This document shows positions 37,558 through 47,849 of a DNA stretch of 64,000 nt, piece after piece (position 1 is the stretch's first letter; the number at the start of each line of letters is the position of its first letter). This DNA comes from Reticulitermes speratus (lineage: Eukaryota; Arthropoda; Insecta; Blattodea; Rhinotermitidae): assembly GCA_021186555.1 (NCBI GenBank), contig JAJKFL010000004.1, positions 27,432,406 to 27,496,405 of the forward strand, given 5' to 3'. The notes under the pieces are model-generated. The model worked only from the letters and a program-made list of their open reading frames with translations. It had not been told where the DNA came from and made no database searches. The position numbers and the translations under genes are program-made.

Positions 37558-37800
37558 GCCTTTCACCGCGGAGACCCGGGTTCGATTCCGGGTCAGTCCA
37601 TGTGGTGGACAAAGTGGCACTGGGACAGGTTTTTCCCCGAGTACTTCGGTTTTCCCCTGTCAGTTTCATTCCGCCGGTGCTCCATTACACGGAAATACGG
37701 GGAAAAACTAATCGTCTTCATCACAGGGTTGCACAATAAGCCTTCAAGGCTGCGGTGCGTCCGTAGCATCTGCTGCGGGGCCCTTCACAAAAAAAAAAAA
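37558..37800 (+). mobile_element. SINE S2, 5' truncated
   Basis: Begins at the TTTCACCGCGGAGACCCGGG part of the head, so the A box is missing; B box GGTTCGATTCCGGG present. Ends GCGGGGCCCTTCAC plus an A run. Flanks AAAATTGGGATA and AAAACTGGGATA act as target-site duplication. Confidence 0.85.
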
Positions 37801-38273
37801 AAAAACTGGGATATCGACATGCGTATAAACTGCTCGAAATATTCTTACCACATAGAAAGTGTTTTGACGGAATGTTCAATAACATGTTCTTAACTATCAA
37901 ACGCGCAGTATCAATAGCGGCATATATTTAGGCAGAGATCACAAATTAAAAAACAAAAATTTCAAGAAAATATCACCGAAAGTGATATTCACTAACACCG
38001 CCCCCGAAACGAAGGTAACACAGGGGTAAAGTGTCTGACCCACGTTAAAGAGGTAGCCTGTTAGAAATCAGGGTGTCATTACTGGCATTTATGTAATGTC
38101 CTTTCAGGTAGATGTTGGTCCAGTACTGTCTACTGAGCCACGAACACTGCCGTACATATATCCTTCTTAATTCACAATGTCCCTGCATTAACCACACAAA
38201 TGCAAACTTGTAATACATAAATAACACTATGTATTCCGCCTGACAGATGCTTTATTTGTTATTATTTTTTTCA

Positions 38274-38314
38274 AACACTACATGTTTCGATCAAGCCAAT
38301 CATCCTCAGATGTT
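38274..38314 (-). ncRNA. Hammerhead ribozyme motif, intact core (family A)
   Basis: Minus strand: stem I AACAU, CUGAGGA (N7 = G, allowed), stem II GAUUG/UUGAUC region, GAAACAUGUA, stem I GUGUU (5 bp, one G-U). GAGATCTCA follows at about 38360. Confidence 0.7.
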
Positions 38315-38904
38315 TACTAATAAAGAAACTTAAAATTCAAGGTAAAAATGTAATTTTCCGAGATCTCAAAAATGATATAAAATGTAATTATAAATTTCAT
38401 CGACTTGTAATTCTTGGTGGTGTGTCATGTAACACAAAAGGTGTGGTGTGTAATTTAAAACTTAAAATTTAAAAAATTTACGATGCTAGTTCCTAATTAA
38501 GCGTTAAAATGACGATTAAACTTTTCCTCATTTCTTTATGCTTTTGAGGCCATTATTTAAATTTATTATTTAAAAGCGTCAAATGTTATTTGAGTAATTA
38601 GCTGTCTACTTCAGTGTACGTCGGTGTAGGCCCCTTTATGATTACGTAATTAGCACTATATTCACGTTACTGCGTTTACTTATTATATTGCGATTTTGCC
38701 TTCAACTCGCTTTCCACGGCCTTTTATTCGCTGTTGATATTTCAGGTCACTTAACAGCCTTATTCTGGGGTCAATCACCTCGTCTTACAATTGATGTTTA
38801 CTCCGTGGGTGACAGCGTCTTACTGTAATAGCCATGAAATATAAAGTCAAATATAAAATAAAGGGTTTATTGTGATTAAGCAAGCAATGCGTTGTGAAGG
38901 CACA

Positions 38905-39035
38905 CTTATGTGTGACTGGAGGCATAGCTTCACGCGTTGATCGGTGACATTTACTCCCCAATCGATTTACTCTGTGGAAGACAACCCCAGTAACCGCTGC
39001 ATAGGAGGCTGGGTGTGCCTCTGAGGCGGTTAGAC
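38905..39035 (-). mobile_element. SINE S3 fragment
   Basis: GACTGGAGGCATAGCTTCAC and AACCGCTGCATAGGAGGCTG are inverted S3 body blocks. Confidence 0.45.
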
Positions 39036-39132
39036 GCCCAAAACCGTAACGCATACCAAATGGAACACCTACACTGTCTAATATCAACTAACAAATGCAC
39101 AAGATTATTGACAGATATAAAACGTATTTCAG

Positions 39133-39177
39133 ACCCCTACATATGTTTCAGCAAAAGAGTTGCCATCTTCAGGGGGT
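39133..39177 (-). ncRNA. Hammerhead ribozyme motif, intact core, ACAUAUGU helix III
   Basis: Minus strand: stem I ACCCC, CUGAAGA, stem II GGCAA/UUGCU (5 bp, one G-U) with loop CUCUU, GAAA, helix III in ACAUAUGU, GUA, stem I GGGGU. Predicted cleavage lies between 39138 and 39137. One of the three best candidates in the window. Confidence 0.8.
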
Positions 39178-39867
39178 TTTTAGCAGAGAACTACAAGAAC
39201 TTTTTACATCCAAATATACAATATGGTTACACATTAAAAATTTTTACAGAACACACATATGTCATGGTCATGATTCACAGATGTATAACTGTACAAGGTT
39301 GTAAGCTAAAACGATAAAACATTATACCTCTGGCGCAAGCAGTAGTTATAAATAAATATTATACCTTAAAAGCCCAGAGTATAAAGTTATACACATAGTT
39401 CACACAGAACGATGCTAAAATATAGAAAATTTAAAAGTTAAAAGTGGTTTCGTAACTGTTTTAAGTGATTCTGGGCCATGCATGCAATCGTATTGCGTCA
39501 TCTTGGGTACACCTCGTCCTGTCTCGTTGTGTGTTGTACGTGCGGTGACAAGGTGTAGTGTACACGAGAACACTACACCTTGTCCATTGATTTTACATTA
39601 ATGTAGTGTGGACACAAAGCTTCAGTCATTAGATATCTCGAGTTATGCTTTGTAACGTTCAGCAGGTTTGTATCGCATAGCGGACGAACTGATACTATGA
39701 ACAGTTGTCCTTTTTACAAGCCGATAGTCAAGAGGCCCTTCTCTTGTGGAATGTACCCACAACAGCGCAACACCTGGCCATGTACTCAGCCAGTGAACGA
39801 GAGTCCGCACAGTTAAACGTTAGACTTTTTTAAAGTTCAACTTGGTACTGTCCTTACAGTACGTATA

Positions 39868-40052
39868 CAGTGAAACCTGTCTTAAACTGAACCTGGATAT
39901 AACGTAAACCTGTCTTTAACGGAAAACTCTTATATTTGCGGGGATATGGAGTCCCGAGGATCCAAACATCAAGAACCTATGTTAAACGGAACCTCTCTGC
40001 AACGGAAAACCATTTCGGTTTCTTGCGATTCCGTTATAGGCAGGTTTCACTC
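39868..40052. mobile_element. pogo/Tigger-type MITE, 185 bp
   Basis: TIRs CAGTGAAACCTGTC and GGCAGGTTTCACTC, flanked by TA on both sides. No transposase. Similar in length and TIR style to the elements at 46961 and 61616. Confidence 0.75.
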
Positions 40053-40679
40053 TATTTGCACTTAGGACTTCCAAATGGCCTCTTCGTTTCACGTTTTCGG
40101 CTAAAATTTTGAAATCACTTTTTATTTTACACATCCTGCCGTATACCGAGTTATCTCAGTGCCTTTCTTCTTTATTTGATTCTCCCACTTTTTTTGGAGA
40201 AAAATCTGTGTTGTGAAACTCCTCATTATGTAATTTCCTTCAACCTTCTAGGGTATAGGGCCTACACGTATTACTTTCTGTCTTATAGTACCCTGCTCAA
40301 CACTGCACACAATTGCAGACACGCTTAGTTCGCATCCTTCCCTTGCAAGAAGAGATGAGATTTCTCACCCGTATAGAATACTGTATCTAATCTAAATTTA
40401 GGTTGTACATGGGAGTTTAGAGGATAAGAGAGTCTTAACTGAAAAATAGCAAGCACTTCTTTTCTTAATTATAGTAGTAATGATGATAAGAATAATAAAA
40501 TAAGGAGGTCAATAAACAGAGATTAATGAAAACTCAAATTTAAGTAACAAATAAGTGTATTTGGTCCACATAAAGTAAATTTAAATCACACAACCTACAC
40601 ACAGTACAATAGTATGAATGTGGAACTGAGGCTGAACGCAGGATAATTACAATGCTTAGAGTGTCTTTCAAATTATCCT

Positions 40680-40876
40680 CAGGTTGAGGCTTTCGCTGTC
40701 TACGATGTTACGTTTCGGGACAATGTATCGGTCTCATCTTCAAGGGTCAAGCTTGACCTTTGAAGACACATTGTCCCGAAACTTCGGTAACTAACTACCA
40801 ACCTACGCAGCAGCATAACATCCAAGAAGCGCGAAGGCCTCAACTACACCGCAGCGGAAGCCTGAAAACTCACCTA
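40680..40876. repeat. Family B hammerhead foldback
   Basis: Minus-strand copy 40706-40748: UUGAAGA, stem II with GAGAC/GUCCC partial pairing, GAAACGUAAC. Plus-strand copy 40754-40790: UUGAAGA, deleted stem II, GAAACUUCGG. Both have the C3-to-U core and look inactive. The right end GCGGAAGCCTGAAAAC is the family tail. Confidence 0.6.
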
Positions 40877-40879
40877 TCT

Positions 40880-42448
40880 TTTTTTTTTAGTTTTTCGTAA
40901 GGGCACAATACATACACGTGTTTGTGACAGTAAAGCACACACAAGACTGCAAACACAAAATTCTGTTTCGAAACTTCTTTGGGTATAACATCAGAGAGCA
41001 TCATGCTTATTTTGTCTGAGATAATATTGTAACTTTTTAAATATATAATTTGAAGTCAGGATATTTGTTTAACCGACAGAGCAGACATTAGTGTATTATA
41101 CATATATAACAGTGAAACAAAGTGACCTACCTTGACATCCGGCAGGAAGCAGAATGTTGCACCTTCCGCGGTCGTAGACGGCTTTTGCCATGAATATCAC
41201 TACGTAATCACTTGCTGAAGAATTGAAGTTTTCAAACTTAGGCCTTGCATCCAATGTAAGAGGCCATTAAAATAAACGCCAAATTCAATCAATTATATTG
41301 CCCATTTTTGAGAAATACACAGTTCTGTCTTATTTCAGGCAGAGAATAAGCCATCTTGTACATGTGTGTGTACACTTTAGGTGATTAAATACGAAGACAG
41401 ATTTTCTGGTAGAGGTTATGTGTCTTTGATCGTTCTTTATATCCATTAGTCTAAAGTAACCAATCAATACTGTACGTATTTTATTCACTAATATATGGCC
41501 ATCGTATAATGGGATTTGTAAACGAATGTTATAAACTGAGCGTTGTTCACCAGCTCAACACACACACACACACACTGTTCCTTGATGTCTGATTTCACCG
41601 AAACCATTTAAGTTTAATGTATCAGTACTAAATCCCTGTTTCATCAGTTACACACACATTTATATTTTCATTCGATCACTATTTCTTCAAAATGTTTGTA
41701 TAACATATGGTGTGACAGTTTAATTCACTAAACGAATACAGAGTCCTGTTTATATCCACTACACAACAACACAAGGTCCAGTTATCTAGTTTCATTGTGT
41801 TTCGTTAGCACAAATAGTTAATAAAGCCCTGTACATGAATATGTGACTGAATGTCTTTAGAATCAGTAGGACTGCACACTACAAAATTTCAGTGACACAC
41901 GACAACTCTTCGTCACACAAATTTGAGCACCACAAAACAGTTATTTAAAATTATTACAGATTACATTTTCCATATTTTCCTATGATATGAGTTCAGAAGG
42001 ATAGCGAAATTTTCCACGGCAGCCACGTACGAGTATACGCATGGAGGAGATGTATTCAGAAGATAATTAATGAATTCGCTTGTCTTTATGGAAACAATGC
42101 CTATTAATATTATTTAACACATTTTAGACGTTCATCGGAAAATGAAGCTTGATTTAGGAACAGCTTATGGCTTCTGATACCTCAACGAGAGGGACGGTGG
42201 TGACGACATTGAATATTTGTGTTAATTATTCATAAGCACCTCGGAATTTATAAGTGAAATATATCAGAAGTCAGAAGTCAATTTTGGGTAATATGTTCAC
42301 CAGTCGGCAAACCAACACGGAACCTGGTATGTCACTGATGATGATATTCTTCTTTCAGTTGTTTATAAATGTGTTATGAACACTTGTGTTTAGTGTACGT
42401 TCACACCACTGACGTCGAAATGGTAGCGACGTTGGTGTCTCTCGTGTC
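40880..42448. other. Receptor downstream region; no other gene seen
   Basis: Lies 3' of the receptor stop codon and probably includes its 3' UTR. A (CA)7 run is at about 41561. No second gene is recognisable. Confidence 0.4.
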
Positions 42449-42775
42449 TCACAAAACCGTGCTCCCGTTTAGAGGAGTTGTCTTGAGTAATGTGCTCTTG
42501 TTGCCATTGTCACAGAATTCGTTGCTGGGACCTCGACCGTTGGCTTGGGCTTGCATGGTGGATGCTTGGTGGTAACGGGGACCGGCCTGAGCGTTATGGG
42601 CATTTCCACACTTGATGACTTTGCGGAAGGCTTTACGGAAGTGATCCGAAAGAAAGGCGTACAGGATCGGGTTAACGCAGGAGTTCATGTAGGCCAAGAC
42701 ATGACTGACGATCTGAATCATAACGCTGCTGTTTGTAATCTCGTATCTGTCTACACTCTTCAGTACCAGGATCAG
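42449..42775 (-). CDS. AstA-R: Allatostatin-A receptor, TM7 and C-terminal exon
   Basis: This last coding exon has 108 codons plus a TGA stop. The acceptor is GTTGTCTGCTTGCAG; the join reads CWFPIQ-LILVLKSV. It encodes ECL3, TM7 with NPILY (the NPxxY motif), helix 8 (SDHFRKAFRKVI) followed by KCG, a plausible palmitoylation cysteine, and a polar tail of about 55 residues rich in Asn, Ser and Gln. The protein ends STVL, which fits a class I PDZ ligand (S/T-x-hydrophobic). NSS after TM6 is an N-glycosylation sequon in ECL3. No AATAAA is obvious close downstream on the minus strand, so the 3' UTR end is not assigned. Confidence 0.95.
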   Translation of the reverse strand: MILVLKSVDRYEITNSSVMIQIVSHVLAYMNSCVNPILYAFLSDHFRKAFRKVIKCGNAHNAQAGPRYHQASTMQAQANGRGPSNEFCDNGNKSTLLKTTPLNGSTVL

Positions 42776-43110
42776 CTGCAAGCAGACAACAGAGTTATAG
42801 TACAAAGTTGCGAGTACCTCCATGTAACAAAGGCCATTTTCAGATCATGTTTCACAATCCAGTCAAAGAAATTACCTTTCTATTAAGAAACCCAACGTTT
42901 CGTTATACGTTAAATTGGGTAGGGCTTATTCTGACCCACTTTAATAAATTTATTCTTTATTACACCAACATATATACATATAATATCAACAACAGTAAAA
43001 TTTCTTATTTCCTCTTATATGTTTCGGCGGCCACCCGCCATCAGCTGGGAATATATACACAAATATATTACAGCATCATATTTTGTTATCTTTAAATATA
43101 TTGGTGTATA

Positions 43111-43999
43111 CAGAGTGACTGAGGAGGAAAGGTCAATATTTTGGCCGTGCCATGGCTCAGGAGGTTAGTCGCGGCCTCTAACCACGAAGGACCGGGTTCG
43201 ATCCCAGGTCAGTCCATGTGGGATTTGTGGTGGACAAAGTGGCACTGGGGCATGTTTTCCCCCCGAGTACTTTGGTTTTCCCTTATCAATTTCATTCCAC
43301 CGTTGCTCCATTACACGGAAAAACGAAAAAACTAATCATCTTCATCACAGGGTTGCACAATAAGCCTAAAGGTTGCGGTGCGTCCTTAGCATCTGCTGCG
43401 GGGCCTTCACCACAAAAAAGAAAAAGGTTAATATTTTTGTGGGTGATAGTATCGGTCATTGTGAGAGAAAATTTGATACGAACGCGTGTCTAACTGTAAG
43501 TCGTTACCGACGTAGAATTGTTTGATCCTGGCGCGCACACTTCGTTAGATTTTTGTTTGTGGGGTTGGAATAAGAGCGACCTTTACAAAAGAAGGTGGAT
43601 ACACGAGACGAATTGCTCGCTCGCATTTTGGGTGCCGCTGCCCGCATAAAGAAACGTGAAGATCAACTCAGACGAACAACACGCGATCTTCGCAAACGAG
43701 TTGTAAAGTGCGTTGAGGTTGACGGTGGGATTTTCGAACATTTATTCTGAACTGTAAAAATTTGTCGTTTATGTGTAACAAATTTGTCATTTAAACATTA
43801 AATTAAAATTAAAATAAATTAACAGCAAGTAATTCATATTTCTTTGTTACCATTCACAATGCTTTTTTGTTTGTAGATTCAAAGAGCTCTGTTTCGGTAA
43901 CCTTTCAGAATTAGACACATGTTCATATGAACTCTTTTTCTCACAACGACCGATAGTATCAGCTCTCAAAACGTTGACCTTTGCTCCTGAATCACCCTG
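43111..43999 (+). mobile_element. Mariner-like element, mostly deleted
   Basis: TIRs of about 32 bp start CAGAGTGACTGAGGAGGAAA at the left; the right end reads TTTGCTCCTGAATCACCCTG. Both sides have TA (43109-43110, 44000-44001). Near the middle, plus-strand codons give the transposase C-terminus: LDF, then VDTRDELLARILGAAARIKK and VVKCVEVDGGIFEHLF plus stop, with a frameshift between the two parts. The catalytic DDD/E region is gone. Confidence 0.8.
43143..43422 (+). mobile_element. SINE S2 inside the mariner-like element
   Basis: Head GCCATGGCTCAGGAGGTTAG, B box GGTTCGATCCCAGG, end GCATCTGCTGCGGGGCCTTC plus A-rich tail. Duplication AAAGGTCAATATTTT (43128-43142) / AAAGGTTAATATTTT (43423-43437). 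It sits just inside the left TIR. Confidence 0.9.
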
Positions 44000-44519
44000 T
44001 ATGCTCCCTGAGGACGGCGGGTGGCCGCTGGAACATGTACGATGAAATAAGAAATTATATTGCTATGTATACTATATGTGCATATGTTGGTTCTATAAAT
44101 AAAAATATTATTTAATTGCAACGAATTAATAACGTTAAGACACTTTAATCCTGTTTGCACTAACATCTCCAGGATATTTTTAATATTATCCTTTCATCTG
44201 CTACAACGTTTAGTAAATAGTCTTTCACGTTTTTAACAACTGTATCTTTTACGTTTTACATCTCTATGTCCCATACATCTCCTCCTCCCTGATTTGATTG
44301 ATCATTGTAAAATACAAGTATTCGCTGAAGTAAAAATTTGTGTTACTTTGTTATATTACTTCCCACATCGTGAAAGAAAAAGTAAGTTTATGACATACAT
44401 GCCTGACTTTACAAGTAACACTGCCTGACTCACCAACCACAATAAGTAAAACTCCGAATGAAATTTGCGCCACTAACTAACTAACTAACTCCGTGGAGGA
44501 GAGTCCGTCTTGAGAAGCT

Positions 44520-44800
44520 AATAGGTCCTAAGACAGTCAAGAAATTCCCCGCATTTTATGGAACCCAAGGTTCATTACCGCATTCACAACAGCCCGCAAC
44601 GGGTCCGTATTCTCAGCCAGATCAATCCAGTCCATGTCCCCTCCCACTTCTTGAAAATCCATTTTAATATTATCCTCCCATCTATGCTCAGATCTTCCAA
44701 TTTTTCTCTTTCTTCAGGCTTCCCCACCAGAACCCTGTATACACACATTCTCTTTCCCATACTTGCTACATGCCCCACATCTCATTAATTTGCGCCACTA
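44520..44800 (-). pseudogene. 3' end of a non-LTR retrotransposon
   Basis: On the minus strand, after one frameshift: [12 protein letters not shown], then [40 protein letters not shown] and a stop. This is the conserved [16 protein letters not shown]...RDRW...MNLRV C-terminus of insect non-LTR elements. Flanked by (CTAA)n runs at 44476 and about 44797. Confidence 0.7.
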
Positions 44801-44809
44801 ACTAACTAA

Positions 44810-45928
44810 ATCGCTCCATGGAACAGGTTCCTCCCTCAGAAGGCATCGCCCATCTCATTAAGGAGCTCTCTGTCTTCTGTGCGATCTGAAGTTTCATAAG
44901 CGAGTTTATTGGAGCCCTTCCGTAGACCGTATCCTCTGCTAGCTGAATCCTATCCACATAAAAGTACGTCCAGACTTCTTTTGTTTGGACTCGCGCTTGT
45001 GTTGTAACTTGAATCTCTCCGTATAAATGTGGACGGTGTCAAGATCTGGAGCCCGAGCAACGCGATCCTCCGGAGCCCTAAGCACAGAGAGGAGCGCCAG
45101 GGCGCATTGTAGCTTCGTTATTTGAAGCCACTGAACTAGCAGTCTACACAGCGACAATAATTCCGAGTACCGCCAAAGCGAGCACGTGACGACCAGTCTG
45201 GACTTCCTGTTAAGGGTGGGCAGGCCCAGAGACGGAGTCCTGACGTCAGAAACAAAGGTCCTTAGTCCTGCCACGAATCGAAACATTGAATGGGCTCTTA
45301 TTTAAGGCAGCTGTGGTGTAATTTTGTTCGAATATAATGGGCCTTCTGTAATGAGGGTGATGAATCTTCGATTACCGGAACGTCGAATTTATTGACTAGT
45401 AGAATAATTACAATGAAATTCTCCAACAATACTTTGTGTTGTAAAATCTGCTCATTAGTAAAGTTCAGTGTCAGTATTGTTAAAGACTTCGGACGAACAG
45501 GTAATTTGTTGTTTGGATTTTCTGAAAACATAAATCCAGCATTAAGCAACATTTTATTTACATGAGTCGAGTTCACGTTTACGCTCTGCTTTCCAAGCTT
45601 ATGAAGTAGAGAAGCTGGATCACGTGACGCGAACGTGTACATTTTCCTGGATGTCAAGGCTCCTAGTTATTTTTCAGTGCCTGTTATGGCCTCCATTATA
45701 TACGCTGTTATCATGAAGAAGTTCTACATTTCTGATAGTAGGCGTGTATTATGTACAGAATTTATTTTCCTTTTTAAATGAAGAGGCGTAGGCATGTATC
45801 CAGGTGTTAAAGCAATTCAAAGTACACCACAGTGGGTCTGATACTCGTATCGCTGCCCACGTACAGGAGCTTTAGAATAGCGTGTTTTTACCTAGGGCGT
45901 ATGTGAGTGTGGACGATTCTGTATTTTG
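44810..45928. other. No gene seen
   Basis: Intronic (receptor intron 3). Frames at 44939-45286 and 45298-45657 (minus) have no recognisable domain. Confidence 0.4.
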
Positions 45929-45940
45929 ATAGCAACCTAA

Positions 45941-46198
45941 TTTTGTTTTTCCTATGACTCGATAGCCCCCAGGGGCTTAGGCCTCCTCGTTTTTTCGAGG
46001 TTTCACGATCACACTTCTTAGACACACCACTCTCGGTAGGACTCCTCTGGACCAGTCCGTCGCACAGACCTCTACCTGACAATACACAACACTCTCAAGA
46101 GACAGACATCCATGCCTCCGGTGGGATTCGAACCCACAATCCCAGTAAGCGAGCGGCCGCAGACCCACGCCTTAGACCGCACGGCCACTGGGATCGGC
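45941..46198 (-). mobile_element. SINE S1, full length
   Basis: Minus-strand head GGCCGTGCGGTCTAAGGCG and B box GGTTCGAATCCCACC; duplication ATAGCAACCT at 45929-45938 and 46199-46208. Sense to the receptor gene, in intron 3. Confidence 0.92.
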
Positions 46199-46960
46199 AT
46201 AGCAACCTCATTAAGAACCAGATTTTCAGAGGATGAGTCTGTATCAATATATATAATAAAACTACAATAATAAATGTCAGCGTAAAACATTCATGACCAA
46301 GGGATTTATTCGAATGCGCTGAAAACAGAGTCGCCTACTGGTGCAAAAAAGCGTAGATGTATAATTTAAATCGTTCGTACTTTACATTTGAGATATCTGG
46401 AGTACGCGTTTTAACGCTAGCCTTAGGAAAGGACACAGAAGTCAGTACAATCCCAGGGATGTGCATGAGGCAAGGTCTTATATGTGAGTTATGTAACAAA
46501 GCTCCTTCAGCATCAGATTCTAATTAGCCTCGGGCGTGGTAAATAGATGATATTTGTTGAAATTACGGAACCTGTGAAAGATGAAGTCGTGGAATATTTC
46601 TTGGTACTATCCCAGCAGTCATGAAGTTAATGAGGAAGACGAAGCGATAATCAGTCAGGGTTTCAGAATGCGCACTGGATTTAATTGACCTAGGGTAAGT
46701 TTGAGTGAAGGCCTCAGTGAATATGGTAATGAATCATCGGATCATAGAGGGGCGGGGACTTAGAGGTTTTAACCGGCGCTGTCCCCGTTGGAATTGGTTT
46801 GTTGTTTATACAAGTTATTTTAACTGCAAAACCGGAAATTACAATTTATATGCCTAAAATAATTGGTCCAGGACGCGGTGTGATGGTTAGCATTCTTGCC
46901 TCGTATTTCGAAGACCGACCAAGTTCAGATCTCGGTCCGAAATTATAAGATTTTTAATTA

Positions 46961-47315
46961 CAGTCGAACCCGGTTACAACGACATCGGTTTATACGACAC
47001 CTCGCTTATAGCGTCAGATATTCTGTGGCACCAATTAATTCGTCACTAACCTTGATTTTAGGCTTTCGCCGCGATGTTGATAAGATCTGCGGTCTTCTGG
47101 GATATTACGCGACGTCATGTGGTCATTGTTTACCGACGTTTCGGGACAACGAATCGGTTCCATCTTCAAGGGTCAAGAGTCCGAGAAGAAAAGAGCGCAG
47201 ATCTAATTCGTCACTGTTAAGCATAATATTACACTTCTCGGTTATAACGACGCTCGTTTATAACGACACAAAATATTCAGACCCTTCCATGACGTTATAA
47301 CCGAGTTCGACTCTG
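46961..47315. mobile_element. pogo/Tigger-type MITE carrying an insertion
   Basis: TIRs CAGTCGAACCCGGTTACAAC and GTTATAACCGAGTTCGACTC, preceded by TA. Without the 156-bp insert and one 12-bp duplication it is about 187 bp, matching the intact relative at 61616-61800. Confidence 0.8.
47048..47203. mobile_element. Family B hammerhead element, single-arm copy with proven insertion site
   Basis: Starts AACCTTGATTTTAGGCTTTC and ends GAGCGCAGATC, the same ends as 26714-26934. A 12-bp duplication TAATTCGTCACT lies at 47036-47047 and 47204-47215. The relative at 61616-61800 has the undisturbed site. Minus-strand hammerhead-like motif at 47131-47175: UUGAAGA, GAAACGUC, GGUAAACAA. Confidence 0.88.
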
Positions 47316-47589
47316 TGTTTCCTCCCTTCCTCCAGTTAGAAGTCTGGGTAGCAATTCTAATTAGGCCAAGATTTTTCACGTCATTTTCATATCATTGTCT
47401 GCTCACCATCTTCTAATTCGACGCCATGTAGTTTGTATTTGAACGATAATTATATGTGAACATTTTCATAACAACTATATGTAAGGTATTATATTCATAA
47501 GTTATCTGCAACGCTACTTCTTAAATCTGATGGTCTAAAGAGATAATGGGTTTCGTTCTAGAATTTTATACTCATATTTAAAAACTGAG

Positions 47590-47845
47590 CACTAGTACTC
47601 TTCGCAGAGTGTCTGTCAACCTAGGCGTAGATGGAAGGATAATATTAGAATGGATCTTAAACTGGATGGGAGGTTGTGGACTGGATTGATCTGGCTCCGG
47701 TTAGTGACAAGTGGCTGGTTCTTGTGAGCATGGTAGTGAACGTTGTGGTTCCATAAAATGCGGGGAAATTCTTGACTAGGCGAGGATAGTAGCTTCTCAA
47801 GAAGGACTGTGCTACATGTAGATAATTAATTGGGGTGTCTCTCAA
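47590..47845 (+). pseudogene. Retrotransposon 3' fragment
   Basis: Plus-strand residues RRWKDNIRMDLKLDGRLW and FHKMRGNS match the element at 44520 in the opposite orientation; frameshifted. Confidence 0.55.
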
Positions 47846-47849
47846 TGCA

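Larger units (their letters stand above)
42930..44165. mobile_element. Family A foldback interrupted by a mariner-like element
   Basis: Left arm (about 42945-43106) and right arm (about 44002-44140) are inverted repeats sharing ACCAACATAT, AATTTCTTATTTC and GGCGGCCACCCGCC. The minus-strand copy 43008-43055 reads CUGAUGG...GAAACAUAUA; the plus-strand copy 44005-44035 reads CUGAGGA...GGAACAUGUA. Both cores are damaged. The element lies in receptor intron 3. Confidence 0.7.

Noticed and set aside
42330-42360. CTGATGATGATA as another hammerhead core
   Set aside because: No GAAA or stem II partner follows within range.
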